From assembly GCA_965247175.1 (NCBI GenBank), contig OZ252006.1:3534001-3598000 (forward strand): DNA of 64,000 nucleotides. Direction: 5' to 3'. Below, in pieces: positions 17,370 through 26,234 of the stretch. The notes beneath the pieces are model-generated. The model had not been told where the DNA came from. It was given only the letters and a program-made list of their open reading frames with translations, and did not search any database. The DNA comes from JANQMX01 sp965247175 (lineage in GTDB: Bacteria > Pseudomonadota > Alphaproteobacteria > Kiloniellales > DSM-21159). The position numbers and the translations under genes are program-made. The number at the start of each line of letters is the position of its first letter. Positions within the stretch are counted from its first letter, which is position 1.

Positions 17370-18983
17370 ATGCTCTACGTTCGCTCCCTCCTCTACCTGA
17401 TCCTGGTCGCCGGCCTGGTCGCGGTCGCTGTCTTCCTGGCCGAGTACCCCGGCGTCATGTCGCTCACCTGGCTCGGCTACGAGATCGAGTTAAGCTTTGG
17501 CATCTTCCTGGTGGGCGTCGTCCTGCTGATGGTGCTCCTCGCCATCGGCTATTACGTCCTGCGCTATATCTGGCGCTTTCCCTGGATCATGGGCGGAAAG
17601 ATGCGGTCGAGCCGTGCGCGGCGCGGCCAGGAAGCCGTCTCGCGGGGTATCCTCGCCGCCGCCGCCGGCGACATCGAAGCCGCCGAGGAATGGACCCGCC
17701 GGGCCAAGCGCCTGGCCTCCGACGAGCCCCTGACCGGCCTCCTGACCGCGCAGACGGCGCAGCTCAAGGGCGACCACGAAACGGCGACCGCCGTCTTCGT
17801 CGGCATGCTGGACAAAGAGGAGACACGGCTGCTCGGCCTGCGCGGGCTGGTGACGCAAGCAGCGCGCGAGGAGAACGACGAGCGTGCCTTGGAGTACGCG
17901 CGCGAGGCCTACGCCATGCGGCCGCAGACTCCTTGGGTGCTGGAGCAGCTCTTCGAGTGCTCGGAGAAGGCCCATTCGCTGGACGAGGCCGAGGACGCGG
18001 TGCGCATGCAGCTGCGCCATGAGCAGATCGAGCGGCCGGCCGCCAACCGCAAGCGCGCGGTGTTGGCCTATGAGCGCGCCGAGGACGCCCTGGAAGCCGG
18101 CGACCTCGACAAGGCGCTGAAGGAGGCCAAGACCTGCCACCGCTTGGCGCCGGAGCTGGCGCCGGGCACGGCCCTCCTGGCCAAGGTGCACATGGCCCGC
18201 GGCTCGCATCGCCGGGCGGCGCGGGCGCTGGAGAAGGGCTGGAAGTGGGCGCCGCATCCCGATCTGGTGGCGGCCTACAAGGCCCTGATCCCGGTTGAGC
18301 CGCCGCTGGACTGGCTGCGCCGGGTCCGCAAGCTGGTGGCCGAGCGCAGCGGGCACGAGGCGGCGCGCCTCGCGACGGCCGCCGCGGCGCTGGAGGCGGA
18401 AGTCTGGCCCGAGGTGCGCCAATATCTGCGCATCGACGGCGGCGAACCGGTCAGCCGCAGCGCCTGCTTGCTGATGGCCGAGCTGGAGCGGCGGGAGAAC
18501 GGCGACGAGCAGGCGGCCGACGCCTGGATGCTGCGGGCCGAGGCGGCACCGCCCGACCCGGCCTGGGTCTGCAAGGTCTCCGGCGTGATCGTCGAGCGCT
18601 GGTATCCGCGCTGCCCGGCCTCCGGCGTCTTCGATAGCCTGGAGTGGCGCCGCCCGGCCTATATCGCTGGCGGCACCACGACGGCGGCGCTGGTCAGCAT
18701 GACGGCCCCCACCAAGGCGCTGGAAAGCGGCCAGGTGACCGAAGCCGAGGTGGTCCCACCGGAGGCAGAAACGCCTGCCGACGGCAAGGGCGGGGAGGGC
18801 AGCAAGGCAACAGCGCCGGTTCCCACCAACAGCGGCGGGACGCCCGCGGCCCCCGCCAATACGGACGCCAAGGACGCCGAAAAGGACAAGGAAAAGACCG
18901 CGTCGGGCGTGCCCGTCGCCGCCCAGACAAGTGCCATCAACACGGGCGGGGTCGTGCCAAGCGGTGGCGGCGCGCGCACTTAG
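17370..18983 (+). CDS. HemY-like membrane protein with TPR repeats
   Basis: A 537-residue protein starting MLYVRSLLYLILVAGLVAVAVFLAEYPG. Two N-terminal membrane helices (about 5-25 and 40-65) are followed by the HemY_N-type region (KMRSSRARRGQEAVSRGILAAAAGD), TPR-like helical repeats, and a Pro/Ala/Lys-rich tail. Proteobacterial HemY of this type sits with hemC/hemD and is linked to haem synthesis, but no catalytic activity is known. It should not be confused with protoporphyrinogen oxidase HemY of Bacillus. It begins 15 bp after the hemD-mitofilin stop. Confidence 0.85.
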   Translation: MLYVRSLLYLILVAGLVAVAVFLAEYPGVMSLTWLGYEIELSFGIFLVGVVLLMVLLAIGYYVLRYIWRFPWIMGGKMRSSRARRGQEAVSRGILAAAAGDIEAAEEWTRRAKRLASDEPLTGLLTAQTAQLKGDHETATAVFVGMLDKEETRLLGLRGLVTQAAREENDERALEYAREAYAMRPQTPWVLEQLFECSEKAHSLDEAEDAVRMQLRHEQIERPAANRKRAVLAYERAEDALEAGDLDKALKEAKTCHRLAPELAPGTALLAKVHMARGSHRRAARALEKGWKWAPHPDLVAAYKALIPVEPPLDWLRRVRKLVAERSGHEAARLATAAAALEAEVWPEVRQYLRIDGGEPVSRSACLLMAELERRENGDEQAADAWMLRAEAAPPDPAWVCKVSGVIVERWYPRCPASGVFDSLEWRRPAYIAGGTTTAALVSMTAPTKALESGQVTEAEVVPPEAETPADGKGGEGSKATAPVPTNSGGTPAAPANTDAKDAEKDKEKTASGVPVAAQTSAINTGGVVPSGGGART

Positions 18984-19017
18984 CGCTGGTCCTTGTTTCG
19001 CGGTGTAAGCCGGAGTC

Positions 19018-19130
19018 TTGGTTGGGCGCTGGCGCGCCGCACGGCACCAGCCCGCACCCCCGCCCGGCCAACCCACTAGGGTACCATGCCATGGGTTGGC
19101 CGGGCGGGGGTGCGGGCCGGCACCGAAGAA
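19018..19130. repeat. Dispersed G-rich palindrome, copy 3
   Basis: Perfect 26-bp arms at 19050-19075 and 19092-19117 enclose loop CTAGGGTACCATGCCA, the reverse complement of the copy 2 type loop apart from single bases. The stem has GGCCAACCCA where copy 2 has GACCAACCCA, with the matching change in the other arm. The left flank is GGGCGCTGGCGCGCC. It runs straight into the half copy at 19135. Confidence 0.9.
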
Positions 19131-19134
19131 CAAT

Positions 19135-19246
19135 GGCCACCCACGGAATTGTGGACAGTGGGGTGGCCGGGTGGGGGAGTGGGACGGAACAGCCCAGGCG
19201 CGCCTCTGAATGGAGACGGCAAACGTCAGTGGGGCCGGCGCGCCCT
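19135..19246. repeat. Half copy of the palindrome family fused to copy 3
   Basis: The 18-nt loop ACGGAATTGTGGACAGTG and the whole right arm (to ACGGAACAG at 19192) are the same as in the copy at 52340-52421. Only 8 bp of the left arm (GGCCACCC) remain. It is followed by GGCGCGCC, a 33-nt spacer and GGCGCGCCCTATAAAA ending near 19252. This indicates recombination or nested insertion between two family members. Confidence 0.85.
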
Positions 19247-19362
19247 ATAAAAGACCACCTCGGTTGACCGCAGCCGGGCTTTCGACTAGGTAGCGCCATC
19301 TCGCCTTTCGCAAGAAGACGACCCGGCGGCTGCTTGCCACCCGCCTGTCTTCACAAGGCTGT

Positions 19363-19437
<75 letters not shown>

Positions 19438-19502
19438 TCCGCCTTCGCCGAATTAGGCGAGGCCGAAACTGCGGGGTAAGCGCCACACCGATGGTGTGCG
19501 GT

Positions 19503-20252
19503 TCAGGGCAAGGGGCGCGTGCCCTTACAGTGCGGGAACCGCCTACAGCCCAGGAAGCGCTCTCCAGACTGCTTGTTGGTTCGTTCCACCATCGCACCAC
19601 CGCATCGAGGGCAGGCTTCGGCAGCGACTGCACGGTTAGATATCTTGCTTCTAACGTAGCGCACGTGAGCCCGGTCGGTCTTGGATCCGGGAGGCAAACG
19701 TTTTGCCGAAACGCGTTGAATCAAGCGGGCCACTTCATCTTCAGCAAGAACCTGAACTTGCGTTGACTTCACATGCCGAGCGAGACTGCCAGCGCCGTAC
19801 ATCACTTCGGGCGGCATGTTTGTCTTGAACTCACAGTCGCCAACGAAGACGACGACATTGTGGACTTGGTGAGGTTCGAGATCGAAAAGCTCCTGCATTA
19901 CTTTTACATGCCAGTTGTTCTGTTTGACCGGATTCCGAAATCGCGCCTTGTGATGATAAATCGTTTGCGTCCACTGCTCCCAGTGCGACTGACCAAATAT
20001 CCACCCTGTCATGTTTTTGGTTTCTACAACAAAAACACCATAGCGCGAAATAATAAGCTGGTCTATTTGAGTAGTGCCATCGCCTGCCGGTAAAGTAATA
20101 TCTTTGATTAAATGATAGATTTCTCGATCAAGGAAGAAATCAAGGCCTGTGTTGACCTTGAGTTCACCCATCCTTCCCTTGAATTTCTCGCGCTGTGCAA
20201 GCCCCAAAAACAAAAACAGGGCAAGGAGAAGGAGCAGACCTAATATCTCCAT
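19503..20252 (-). CDS. NERD domain protein with topoisomerase-type zinc finger
   Basis: A 249-residue protein with an N-terminal membrane helix (LGLLLLLALFLFLGL), then a NERD (nuclease-related) domain: GELKVNTGL, the acidic/Gln pair in TTQIDQLIISRYGVFVVETKN with the nuclease-like E-x-K, and NPVKQNNWHVKVM. It ends with a four-Cys zinc finger CPRCGG...CRRFPHCKGT like those at the C-terminus of topoisomerase I. It is a probable membrane-anchored nuclease; the substrate is unknown. The base composition is clearly richer in A+T than all neighbours, and it lies 66 bp from a tRNA gene, so it was probably acquired by transfer. Confidence 0.88.
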   Translation of the reverse strand: MEILGLLLLLALFLFLGLAQREKFKGRMGELKVNTGLDFFLDREIYHLIKDITLPAGDGTTQIDQLIISRYGVFVVETKNMTGWIFGQSHWEQWTQTIYHHKARFRNPVKQNNWHVKVMQELFDLEPHQVHNVVVFVGDCEFKTNMPPEVMYGAGSLARHVKSTQVQVLAEDEVARLIQRVSAKRLPPGSKTDRAHVRYVRSKISNRAVAAEACPRCGGAMVERTNKQSGERFLGCRRFPHCKGTRPLP

Positions 20253-20487
20253 AAACCAGCTCAGAGTGGTTGTGACGCCCTAGACTTCGGCCTACTAGTT
20301 TGCTGTCGTGCTGTACGAACCTTGGAAACACAGGACACAACCTCAATTGTACTAGGCCGGCTTAGAAAAGTCTCCCGCGCCCAGCCGAAGGACCGACCTG
20401 AGAGCCATCCATGGGCGGACGCTGAAGAGGCAGGCTTGGACCAAGTCGTCGCTCAGCACGATCAAGCAAGAAAACCGGACTATCTCT

Positions 20488-21609
20488 GTGATCATCGAAC
20501 GTCTCGATCTCGATGCCGCCGTTGCCACGGGCATCATTTCCCGCGACCAGGCCCGGCGCTTGCGGGAGCTCTCGGAGCGGCCGGAGGATGCGCCGGATGA
20601 GCGGCTCGACTTCTCGCAAGCCATCGACGATGAGCCTTTCCGCCTGAACCGCGGCTTTCGCGACATCTTCGTAGCGCTGGGTTTGCTCGTGTTCGGGGCT
20701 GGCGTGACGGCGCTTGCGGCGAATTTCGCGGTCGATCTCAGTGGGTCCATCGAGTCCTGGCGCCCGGTCGCGGAGGGCAGAAGCTGGCCGATCCTGATCG
20801 CGGCCCTGCTGCTCGCCTATGGCTTTGTGCAGGCCGAGATCGTGACCCGCCGCCAGCGACTGCCGCTGTCCAGCGCGATCGCCGCGATCGTCTTTGTTGT
20901 CTGGTCGGGACTGCTCTGCGGTGCGATCGCGCTCTACTTCGTGGCCGACGCGCTGCACGGCGGACCGGCAGCCATGCACTCATCCGGCCTCACCGTGCTT
21001 TGGGCGGTGCTGGGCGGCGCGATCGCGGGAACGGTCCTGTTCTACTGGCGCTACCGCCTCCCCTTCAGTCTGGTGCTGCTGGCCGGGCTTCTGATCGCGC
21101 TCACCTTCGCTGTCCTCGATCAGTTTCTCGAGCCCGGATGGTTCGATCGCATCAGCCGTCCTGTGCTCGGCGGCTGGGGCGTCTTGGTGTTCGCGGCGGC
21201 CATGTGGTTCGACATGCGAGACCGCTACCGCACGACACGCCTGTCGGAGTGTGCCTTTTGGCTGCATCTCCTGGCAGCGCCTTTGCTGGTGCACTCCTTC
21301 GTCATCGGCGGCGGCTTCAGTCCGGAGGGCGCAGCCTTCGTGTTCATAACCGTCGCCGTGCTGTCCGTCGTCGCCCTGGTGATCGACCGGCGTGCGCTGC
21401 TGGTGTCCGGGCTCGGCTATCTGATCGTTGCGGTGTTCCACCTGATCTCGGAAACCGCGCTCTCGGACGGGTACCAGATCGCGATCACGGCGTCTCTGAT
21501 CGGCGGCTTCCTGCTGGCGCTGGGCCTGGGTTGGACGACGATCCGCGGCGCGTTGCTGAGCGCCCTGCCGTGGCCCTGGCTCACGGCGCGCGTCCCGCCA
21601 GCCGGCTAG
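20488..21609 (+). CDS. DUF2157-like integral membrane protein
   Basis: The product has 373 residues from GTG 20488. The N-terminal soluble part (residues 1-55: IIERLDLDAAVATGIISRDQARRLRELSE) is typical of DUF2157-type proteins. About ten hydrophobic helices follow. The function is unknown. The 235 bp between this gene and the NERD gene hold no other supported feature. The start is a best guess: there is no good Shine-Dalgarno, and no ATG lies upstream in frame. Confidence 0.72.
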   Translation: MIIERLDLDAAVATGIISRDQARRLRELSERPEDAPDERLDFSQAIDDEPFRLNRGFRDIFVALGLLVFGAGVTALAANFAVDLSGSIESWRPVAEGRSWPILIAALLLAYGFVQAEIVTRRQRLPLSSAIAAIVFVVWSGLLCGAIALYFVADALHGGPAAMHSSGLTVLWAVLGGAIAGTVLFYWRYRLPFSLVLLAGLLIALTFAVLDQFLEPGWFDRISRPVLGGWGVLVFAAAMWFDMRDRYRTTRLSECAFWLHLLAAPLLVHSFVIGGGFSPEGAAFVFITVAVLSVVALVIDRRALLVSGLGYLIVAVFHLISETALSDGYQIAITASLIGGFLLALGLGWTTIRGALLSALPWPWLTARVPPAG

Positions 21610-21640
21610 CGCGGATAGGCCAGGGCGCGGAGCCCTGCGC

Positions 21641-22540
21641 TCACGCCATCTTCGGGCGGGCGCTGGAGAGATAGGCCTGAGCGAGCACGCCGCTCAGCAC
21701 GATGGCGCCGCCGACCAGGGTCATCAGCGAGGGCACCTCGTTGATGAAGAGCCAGACCCAAAAGGGGCCGAGGAAGTACTCCAGCATCAGCAGCAGGGTC
21801 AGCTCCGCGCCGCTCAAGTGGCGCGAAGCCACAGTGAAGAGCGCGAGCACCACCGAGGAGATGGCGCCGCCCCAGACAATGCTGAGCGTCAGGTCGTGGG
21901 CGGAGATCATCAGATCGCCACCGGCCATCACTGCGGCGATGGCCATGGCCATGAAGCCGCCGATCACCACCGAGGGCATCATGTCGACCTGCCGCTTGGC
22001 GCGGAAGATGACCACGAAGCCGGCGAAGCTGAGCGCGCCGCCGACGGCGGCGAGATTGCCCAGCGTGGAACCGCTCGAGAGCCCATCGCCAACCATCATG
22101 GTGATGCCGACCACGGCGAGCAGCAGAATGCCCCAGGTCATGGCGTCAACCCGCTCGCCGAGCACCAGCCGGGCGAGCACCGCGGTCAGGATGGGGCCGC
22201 TCGAGAGAATGAAGACGGTGTTGGCGACCGTGGTGTTGCTGAGCGAAAAGACGAAGAGCGTCTGCATCGCGGCGAAAAGCAGCGCGGCGACCAGGCCCCA
22301 GCTGCCGATACGGGCGATGCTGGCGATGAAATCGCCCGGATTGCGCATCAGCATCATGAGCAGCAAGGCCAAGGAGAGCGAGCCGGTGCGGAAGACCACG
22401 ATCTGCCACTCCGAGGCCTCATGGATGTTGCGCAGGATAAGGCCTCCGAAGCTGTTCAGGAATCCACTGAGCAGCACGAAAAGGACGGCATAGCGCGCGC
22501 CGAGCGGCAGTTGGTGTGCGCTGTGTCCTGCAGAGGTCAA
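21641..22540 (-). CDS. DMT family (EamA) transporter
   Basis: A 299-residue protein with ten predicted membrane helices in two EamA halves. Marks are FRTGSLSLALLL and FILSSGPILTAVLARLVLGERV in the first repeat, and LMLEYFLGPFWVWLFINEVPSLMTLVGGAIVLSGV in the second. Drug/metabolite transporters export or import small metabolites; no substrate can be assigned. It converges with the DUF2157 gene, with a 31-bp gap. Confidence 0.9.
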   Translation of the reverse strand: MTSAGHSAHQLPLGARYAVLFVLLSGFLNSFGGLILRNIHEASEWQIVVFRTGSLSLALLLMMLMRNPGDFIASIARIGSWGLVAALLFAAMQTLFVFSLSNTTVANTVFILSSGPILTAVLARLVLGERVDAMTWGILLLAVVGITMMVGDGLSSGSTLGNLAAVGGALSFAGFVVIFRAKRQVDMMPSVVIGGFMAMAIAAVMAGGDLMISAHDLTLSIVWGGAISSVVLALFTVASRHLSGAELTLLLMLEYFLGPFWVWLFINEVPSLMTLVGGAIVLSGVLAQAYLSSARPKMA

Positions 22541-22698
22541 GAGTTACGGCTCCGAAGAAATGTCCTAGGCACCGGGCAAGGCCTGAGGTAGGCTACCGAC
22601 AAAGAGCTTTGCTTTCTTTAATACAACCGGACGCTTCGGGGGTCGCGACCGTGAGACAGCAAGACAATCCCGCGCCATAAGCCCGGCAGCTGTGATTT

Positions 22699-22715
22699 GG
22701 TAAAGATATTTTACC
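22699..22715. promoter_or_regulatory. 17-bp AT-rich inverted repeat upstream of PAS gene
   Basis: GGTAAA-GATAT-TTTACC is a perfect 6+6 dyad with a 5-bp centre in the 264-bp gap between the divergent DMT and PAS genes, about 90 bp upstream of the PAS start. It could be an operator; no regulator family is suggested. Confidence 0.35.
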
Positions 22716-22804
22716 GAAAGTTCACGCTTTAGCCCTTTGATGGGGCGGGAAGCGACAGCGATTAATATTTGAACGCAGGAGTTGTATTTTGGGGCCAGGA
22801 CCAC

Positions 22805-23362
22805 ATGCTGGCTAGAATCTTCGGCTCCCGCACCTCGCGGATCGAAGAAGCCTCGTGGAACACGGGGGCGACACCCAATGTGGTTAAGCGCCGTCAGCTT
22901 CCAATCGAGGCTTTGCCGAAGCACGACGAGGTGCTGGATACCGCTTATCGCTATTGGCATTCAAAGCGCCGCCAGGGCCTGCTTCCGTCGCGCAACGACA
23001 TCGATATTCTGGAAATCACCAAGATCATCAAGCACACGCATCTGATCGACGTTTCCAGCGACAAGACAGAAGATTGGTGTTTCCGGGTGGTGGGTTCAGT
23101 GGTCCCGCAGACCTGGCAGTGGGGTTGTGGCCGAGATAAAATCTCAGATTGTCCTTGGCCACCGTACCGCGACATGCTGTTGCAGGATTACGGCGCCGTC
23201 AAGTTCACCGGCGCGCCGATGTATCACGAAATCGCGATCCGGGTCGATTGGGTGGCCTATCACTACTCGCGGATTGTGCTGCCCTTCGCCGACGACGGGC
23301 GCAGCGTCGACAACCTGATGAGCTGCGTCTTCCATCGCGACACGCCGGACCTCGTCATCTAG
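22805..23362 (+). CDS. PAS domain protein (PAS_5 / DUF1457 type)
   Basis: The product has 185 residues from ATG 22805, chosen for the AGGA 4-5 nt upstream. A TTG 36 bp earlier is possible. The block YWHSKRRQGLLPSRNDIDILEITKI and the end YHYSRIVLPFADDGRSVDNLMSC are typical of the alphaproteobacterial PAS_5 family, small single-domain sensors without an output domain. The ligand and partner are unknown. The next gene converges on it (39-bp gap). Confidence 0.82.
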   Translation: MLARIFGSRTSRIEEASWNTGATPNVVKRRQLPIEALPKHDEVLDTAYRYWHSKRRQGLLPSRNDIDILEITKIIKHTHLIDVSSDKTEDWCFRVVGSVVPQTWQWGCGRDKISDCPWPPYRDMLLQDYGAVKFTGAPMYHEIAIRVDWVAYHYSRIVLPFADDGRSVDNLMSCVFHRDTPDLVI

Positions 23363-23401
23363 CCGAAAAAGCCCCTGAGAGCTTGGCTCCTGCCCGGCGC
23401 G

Positions 23402-24166
23402 TCAAGCCGTGGCGGCCACGGGCAAGGGGTCGATGATCTTGAGATCGGGCGTTCGGGACATGGAGATCGGATAGATCTGATGCTCCGGCAGGGTGCGGAT
23501 CCGATCCAGGCTCTCCTCGATGTCCACATAGCCCAGGTGCATCTCTTCATATCCGCTGGCCGGCGGATAGTAGCCTTTGTAGGACAGCTCCTGATGGGCA
23601 TAGCCGTAGATGTCGATCGGCAGCCGCGACAGCGCCAGGCTGCTCAGGTGATAGCCGCAGCTGTAGTCGGCGCCGTAATTCCGGATGGCCAGTGAGCGGC
23701 TGAGGTAAGGCAGCACCAGCGACAGCCCCTTGCGGCGCCAGCGGTTGTGGACCCACAGGCCGGCCGCATAGTTCACCTTGCCCTTGATGTGCCGGCTGGT
23801 TTCCAGCACCTCGACCTGCTCGTCGCCGACAAAAGCGCGGAGGCCGTTGCGGTCGAACAGCTGGCCGCTGCTCACCAGGTTCGTGAAGTTGTCGGTCTCA
23901 TAGATGCGCGCGGCAATGCAGGCCACGGTTTGCCCGTTCTGGTCGGTAACGTTGAGCCAGAAGTCCTCCGGGCCGATCGTATGGCGCCTCGGATCGATCG
24001 AGGGATTGATCACGCCGGCTTTGTTCATCCGCAAAGTTGCAATCAACTTGTTGAAGTCTTTTTCAACGAACAAGTTGAGACCAAGCTCTGCGATCTTTTG
24101 CTGCAACACTTCGATACTGCGCTGCAGCAACCCGAACTGCCTGTCCGATAAACTAAACGATGTCAT
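23402..24166 (-). CDS. Unknown protein, possibly GNAT-like acyltransferase fold
   Basis: A 254-residue protein from ATG 24166 (GGTGGGGGG a few nt upstream; a longer frame reaches 24211). The segment GLWVHNRWRRKGLSLVLPYLSRSLAI resembles the acyl-CoA-binding motif (R-x-x-G-x-x) of GNAT enzymes. VACIAARIYETDNF upstream would fit the central strand. I cannot place it in a named family; autoinducer-synthase-like and FeeM-like acyltransferases are candidates. It converges with the PAS gene. Confidence 0.6.
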   Translation of the reverse strand: MTSFSLSDRQFGLLQRSIEVLQQKIAELGLNLFVEKDFNKLIATLRMNKAGVINPSIDPRRHTIGPEDFWLNVTDQNGQTVACIAARIYETDNFTNLVSSGQLFDRNGLRAFVGDEQVEVLETSRHIKGKVNYAAGLWVHNRWRRKGLSLVLPYLSRSLAIRNYGADYSCGYHLSSLALSRLPIDIYGYAHQELSYKGYYPPASGYEEMHLGYVDIEESLDRIRTLPEHQIYPISMSRTPDLKIIDPLPVAATA

Positions 24167-24564
24167 AGACCCCCCACCTGGTCCGTATTTCGTTTTAACA
24201 AAGGATAGCAATCAAGGTTAACCAACTTCAAGTGTAATTTCCATGGCAGTCGATGGCGGTGGGGGATGATTTTGTTGACAGATTCTCTTTTGAGCACAGC
24301 ACGCTGGCCAAGAAGCCGCGCAAGAAGAGGTTAACAGGCGGGGCTTGAGTCACTGCGCTCCGGTCCCTGTGTAAGAGGTGAATCTACTATTATTGCGGGC
24401 TTATTCCTCTCTCTACTTCGCGTAGTCAGGGATATCAGGCTGGGTCGGCTGCTGGAGAGGCACGGCGCGGCGCGCTTCGAGCGGCACCGCAAGCGACAAG
24501 CACCGCTGGAGGGCACCATGCCCGACGGGTGCGGAACACACGCCAGCTAGGAAGAAAAACCACC
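24167..24564. other. 398-bp gap without a supported gene
   Basis: The stretch between the two minus-strand genes contains a relatively AT-rich section (24180-24260) likely to hold the promoter of the gene at 23402. I saw no RNA gene, no palindrome copy and no convincing short reading frame. Confidence 0.5.
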
Positions 24565-25089
24565 TTAAGCGGTGCCTGCCACTTCGTGCGCATAGGCGAT
24601 CAACGGCGAGCTGCCGGCAACCGCAAGGCCGCGGGCGGCATAGGCGCCGGCCAGCTTCGTCATTGCCGCCTGAACCGTGGCGATACCGTCCGGCTCGAGC
24701 AGCAGGTGGCCGGCAAAGCGCGCCGTCTCGGGCCGCTGCAGCGCCAAGGCCGAGAGCATGGCCGTGAGGCGCGCCTCGTCCGGCGCCAGATAGGGGCAAT
24801 AGGGCGGGTGGTGCAGGATGGGGCGCAAGGCGGCTTGGCGCACGGCACCATGGCAATCGCAAAAAAGGTGCAGCAAAAGCCGCCCGTCGGCTGCGCCGAA
24901 CCGCTTGGCGTGCTCGTTCCAGACCTCGCACCAGCACTCCTTGCCCTGGGACCAGCCCCTGAAGCTGCGCAGAAACAAGGTCTCCGCGCCACTCAGGTGG
25001 CTGAGCCGCAGCGGCTGGCCGTCGTGTCGCTCCGGCACGCGTTGCGTCTCTTCGAGTGGATCAGGCAGCTTTCGGAGGGGGCGGGGCAT
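24565..25089 (-). CDS. Hypothetical protein with Cys-x-Cys motifs
   Basis: A 174-residue protein from ATG 25089 with GGAAGAG 8 nt upstream. It contains KECWCEVWNEHAKRF and LFCDCHGAVRQAAL, two C-x-C pairs about 30 residues apart, and then HHPPYCPYLAPDEARLTAM. The cysteines and histidines suggest metal binding. I do not recognise the family. Codon use looks like neighbouring genes and the frame has a plausible ribosome site, so I take it as real. It is divergent from coxG across palindrome copy 4. Confidence 0.6.
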   Translation of the reverse strand: MPRPLRKLPDPLEETQRVPERHDGQPLRLSHLSGAETLFLRSFRGWSQGKECWCEVWNEHAKRFGAADGRLLLHLFCDCHGAVRQAALRPILHHPPYCPYLAPDEARLTAMLSALALQRPETARFAGHLLLEPDGIATVQAAMTKLAGAYAARGLAVAGSSPLIAYAHEVAGTA

Positions 25090-25211
25090 AGCGGGGCTCT
25101 TCCAGTTCTCGCCAACGGGGCGTTAGGGTTTCGCGAATGCGAAGCATTCTCATTTACGCTTGCCCTGTTGCGCCTGTCAAGCGTGACCCGCAGCACTTCG
25201 TGCTGCTTTTT

Positions 25212-25368
25212 CTTGGGCGCCTTTGGCGCTGCACTGTTCCGTCCCGCTCCCCCTCCCGACCACCCACTAGGGTACCATGCCATGGGTGGTCGGGAGGGGG
25301 AGCGGGACGGAACAGCTAGGCGCGCCTCCGTACGTCGACAGCGAGCTTTGAAGGCGAAGGCGCGCCCT
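25212..25368. repeat. Dispersed G-rich palindrome, copy 4
   Basis: Perfect 33-bp arms at 25234-25266 and 25283-25315 enclose loop CTAGGGTACCATGCCA. The left flank is GGGCGCCTTTGGCGC. The right flank is GGCGCGCC, a 32-nt spacer and GGCGCGCCCT ending at 25368, followed by AAAG. A partial second right-arm end (GGGACGGAACAGTGCAGCACC, split by a few changes) recurs at about 25388-25410. The copy lies between divergent genes. Confidence 0.9.
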
Positions 25369-25525
25369 AAAGAGAACATCGGGCGTGGGACGGAACAGTG
25401 CAGCACCGAAGGTGCCCAAGAAGAGTCGCGCCTAAGAGAACCGCGCTAAACTTGCTGCCCATCCGTCAGAAGCGCTATGTCTCAGGTCGGCCCAGGGGGA
25501 CAGTGACTGCGGAAGGAACGAGCGC

Positions 25526-26164
25526 ATGGAGATGAGCGGCCAACAACGCATCGCGGCGGAACGAGACAAGGTGTGGGCCGCCCTCAATGACCCCGAGGTG
25601 CTCAAGCAGTGCATCCCCGGGTGCCAGGAGCTGACCAAGGAGGGCGACAACGCGTTCTCCGCCAAGGTCCGTGCCAAAGTGGGGCCCGTCTCAGCCAACT
25701 TCACCGGCCACGTCACGCTTAGCGACATGGTGCCGCCCGAGAGCTACACCATCTCTGGCGAGGGTAAGGGCGGCGCGGCCGGCTTCGCCAAGGGCGGCGC
25801 CAAGGTGAGCCTGGCCGAGGATGGCGCCGGCACCCTGCTGAGCTACGACGTCGAGGCCAAGGTCGGTGGCAAGATGGCTCAGCTCGGCGCGCGCTTGATC
25901 GACGGCACGGCCAGGAAGATGGCCGACGACTTCTTCAGCCGCTTCTCCGAGGTGGTCGCACCCACCCCTGCGGACGCGCCTGAGGCGCCCGAAGCCGCCG
26001 AACCGGCGCCCGCGCCAACCCCTGCCGCTGCCCCAGCGGCCCAGACGGCGGCGCGCCAAACCACGCCGAGCGAGCAGGAGCGCCGCGTCGGCCTGCTGCC
26101 GATTCTCGTTTCCGCTGGCATTGTCGCCTTTGCGTTAATCGTCTTCCAGCTCGTGAAGAACTGA
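25526..26164 (+). CDS. CoxG-like SRPBCC protein with C-terminal membrane anchor
   Basis: A 212-residue protein. Residues 1-145 match carbon monoxide dehydrogenase subunit G (CoxG) proteins of the SRPBCC fold: MSGQQRIAAERDKVWAALND, KQCIPGCQELTKEGDN, GKMAQLGARLIDGTARKMADDFF. A Pro/Ala linker (about 150-175) and one C-terminal hydrophobic helix (LLPILVSAGIVAFALIVFQL) anchor it to the membrane. No CO dehydrogenase structural genes are present in this window, so a specific role in CO oxidation is not supported. Confidence 0.88.
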   Translation: MEMSGQQRIAAERDKVWAALNDPEVLKQCIPGCQELTKEGDNAFSAKVRAKVGPVSANFTGHVTLSDMVPPESYTISGEGKGGAAGFAKGGAKVSLAEDGAGTLLSYDVEAKVGGKMAQLGARLIDGTARKMADDFFSRFSEVVAPTPADAPEAPEAAEPAPAPTPAAAPAAQTAARQTTPSEQERRVGLLPILVSAGIVAFALIVFQLVKN

Positions 26165-26234
26165 CGTGCAGCCCTGCGTCCGGTGTCGATTTAAGGCCGT
26201 TTAAAGATCGTTTCCGCAAGATAAGGCGAGCAAC

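Noticed and set aside
25526..26164. CO dehydrogenase accessory locus
   Set aside because: Only a CoxG-like protein is present, with no coxMSL or maturation genes nearby; CoxG-like proteins are widespread without CO oxidation.
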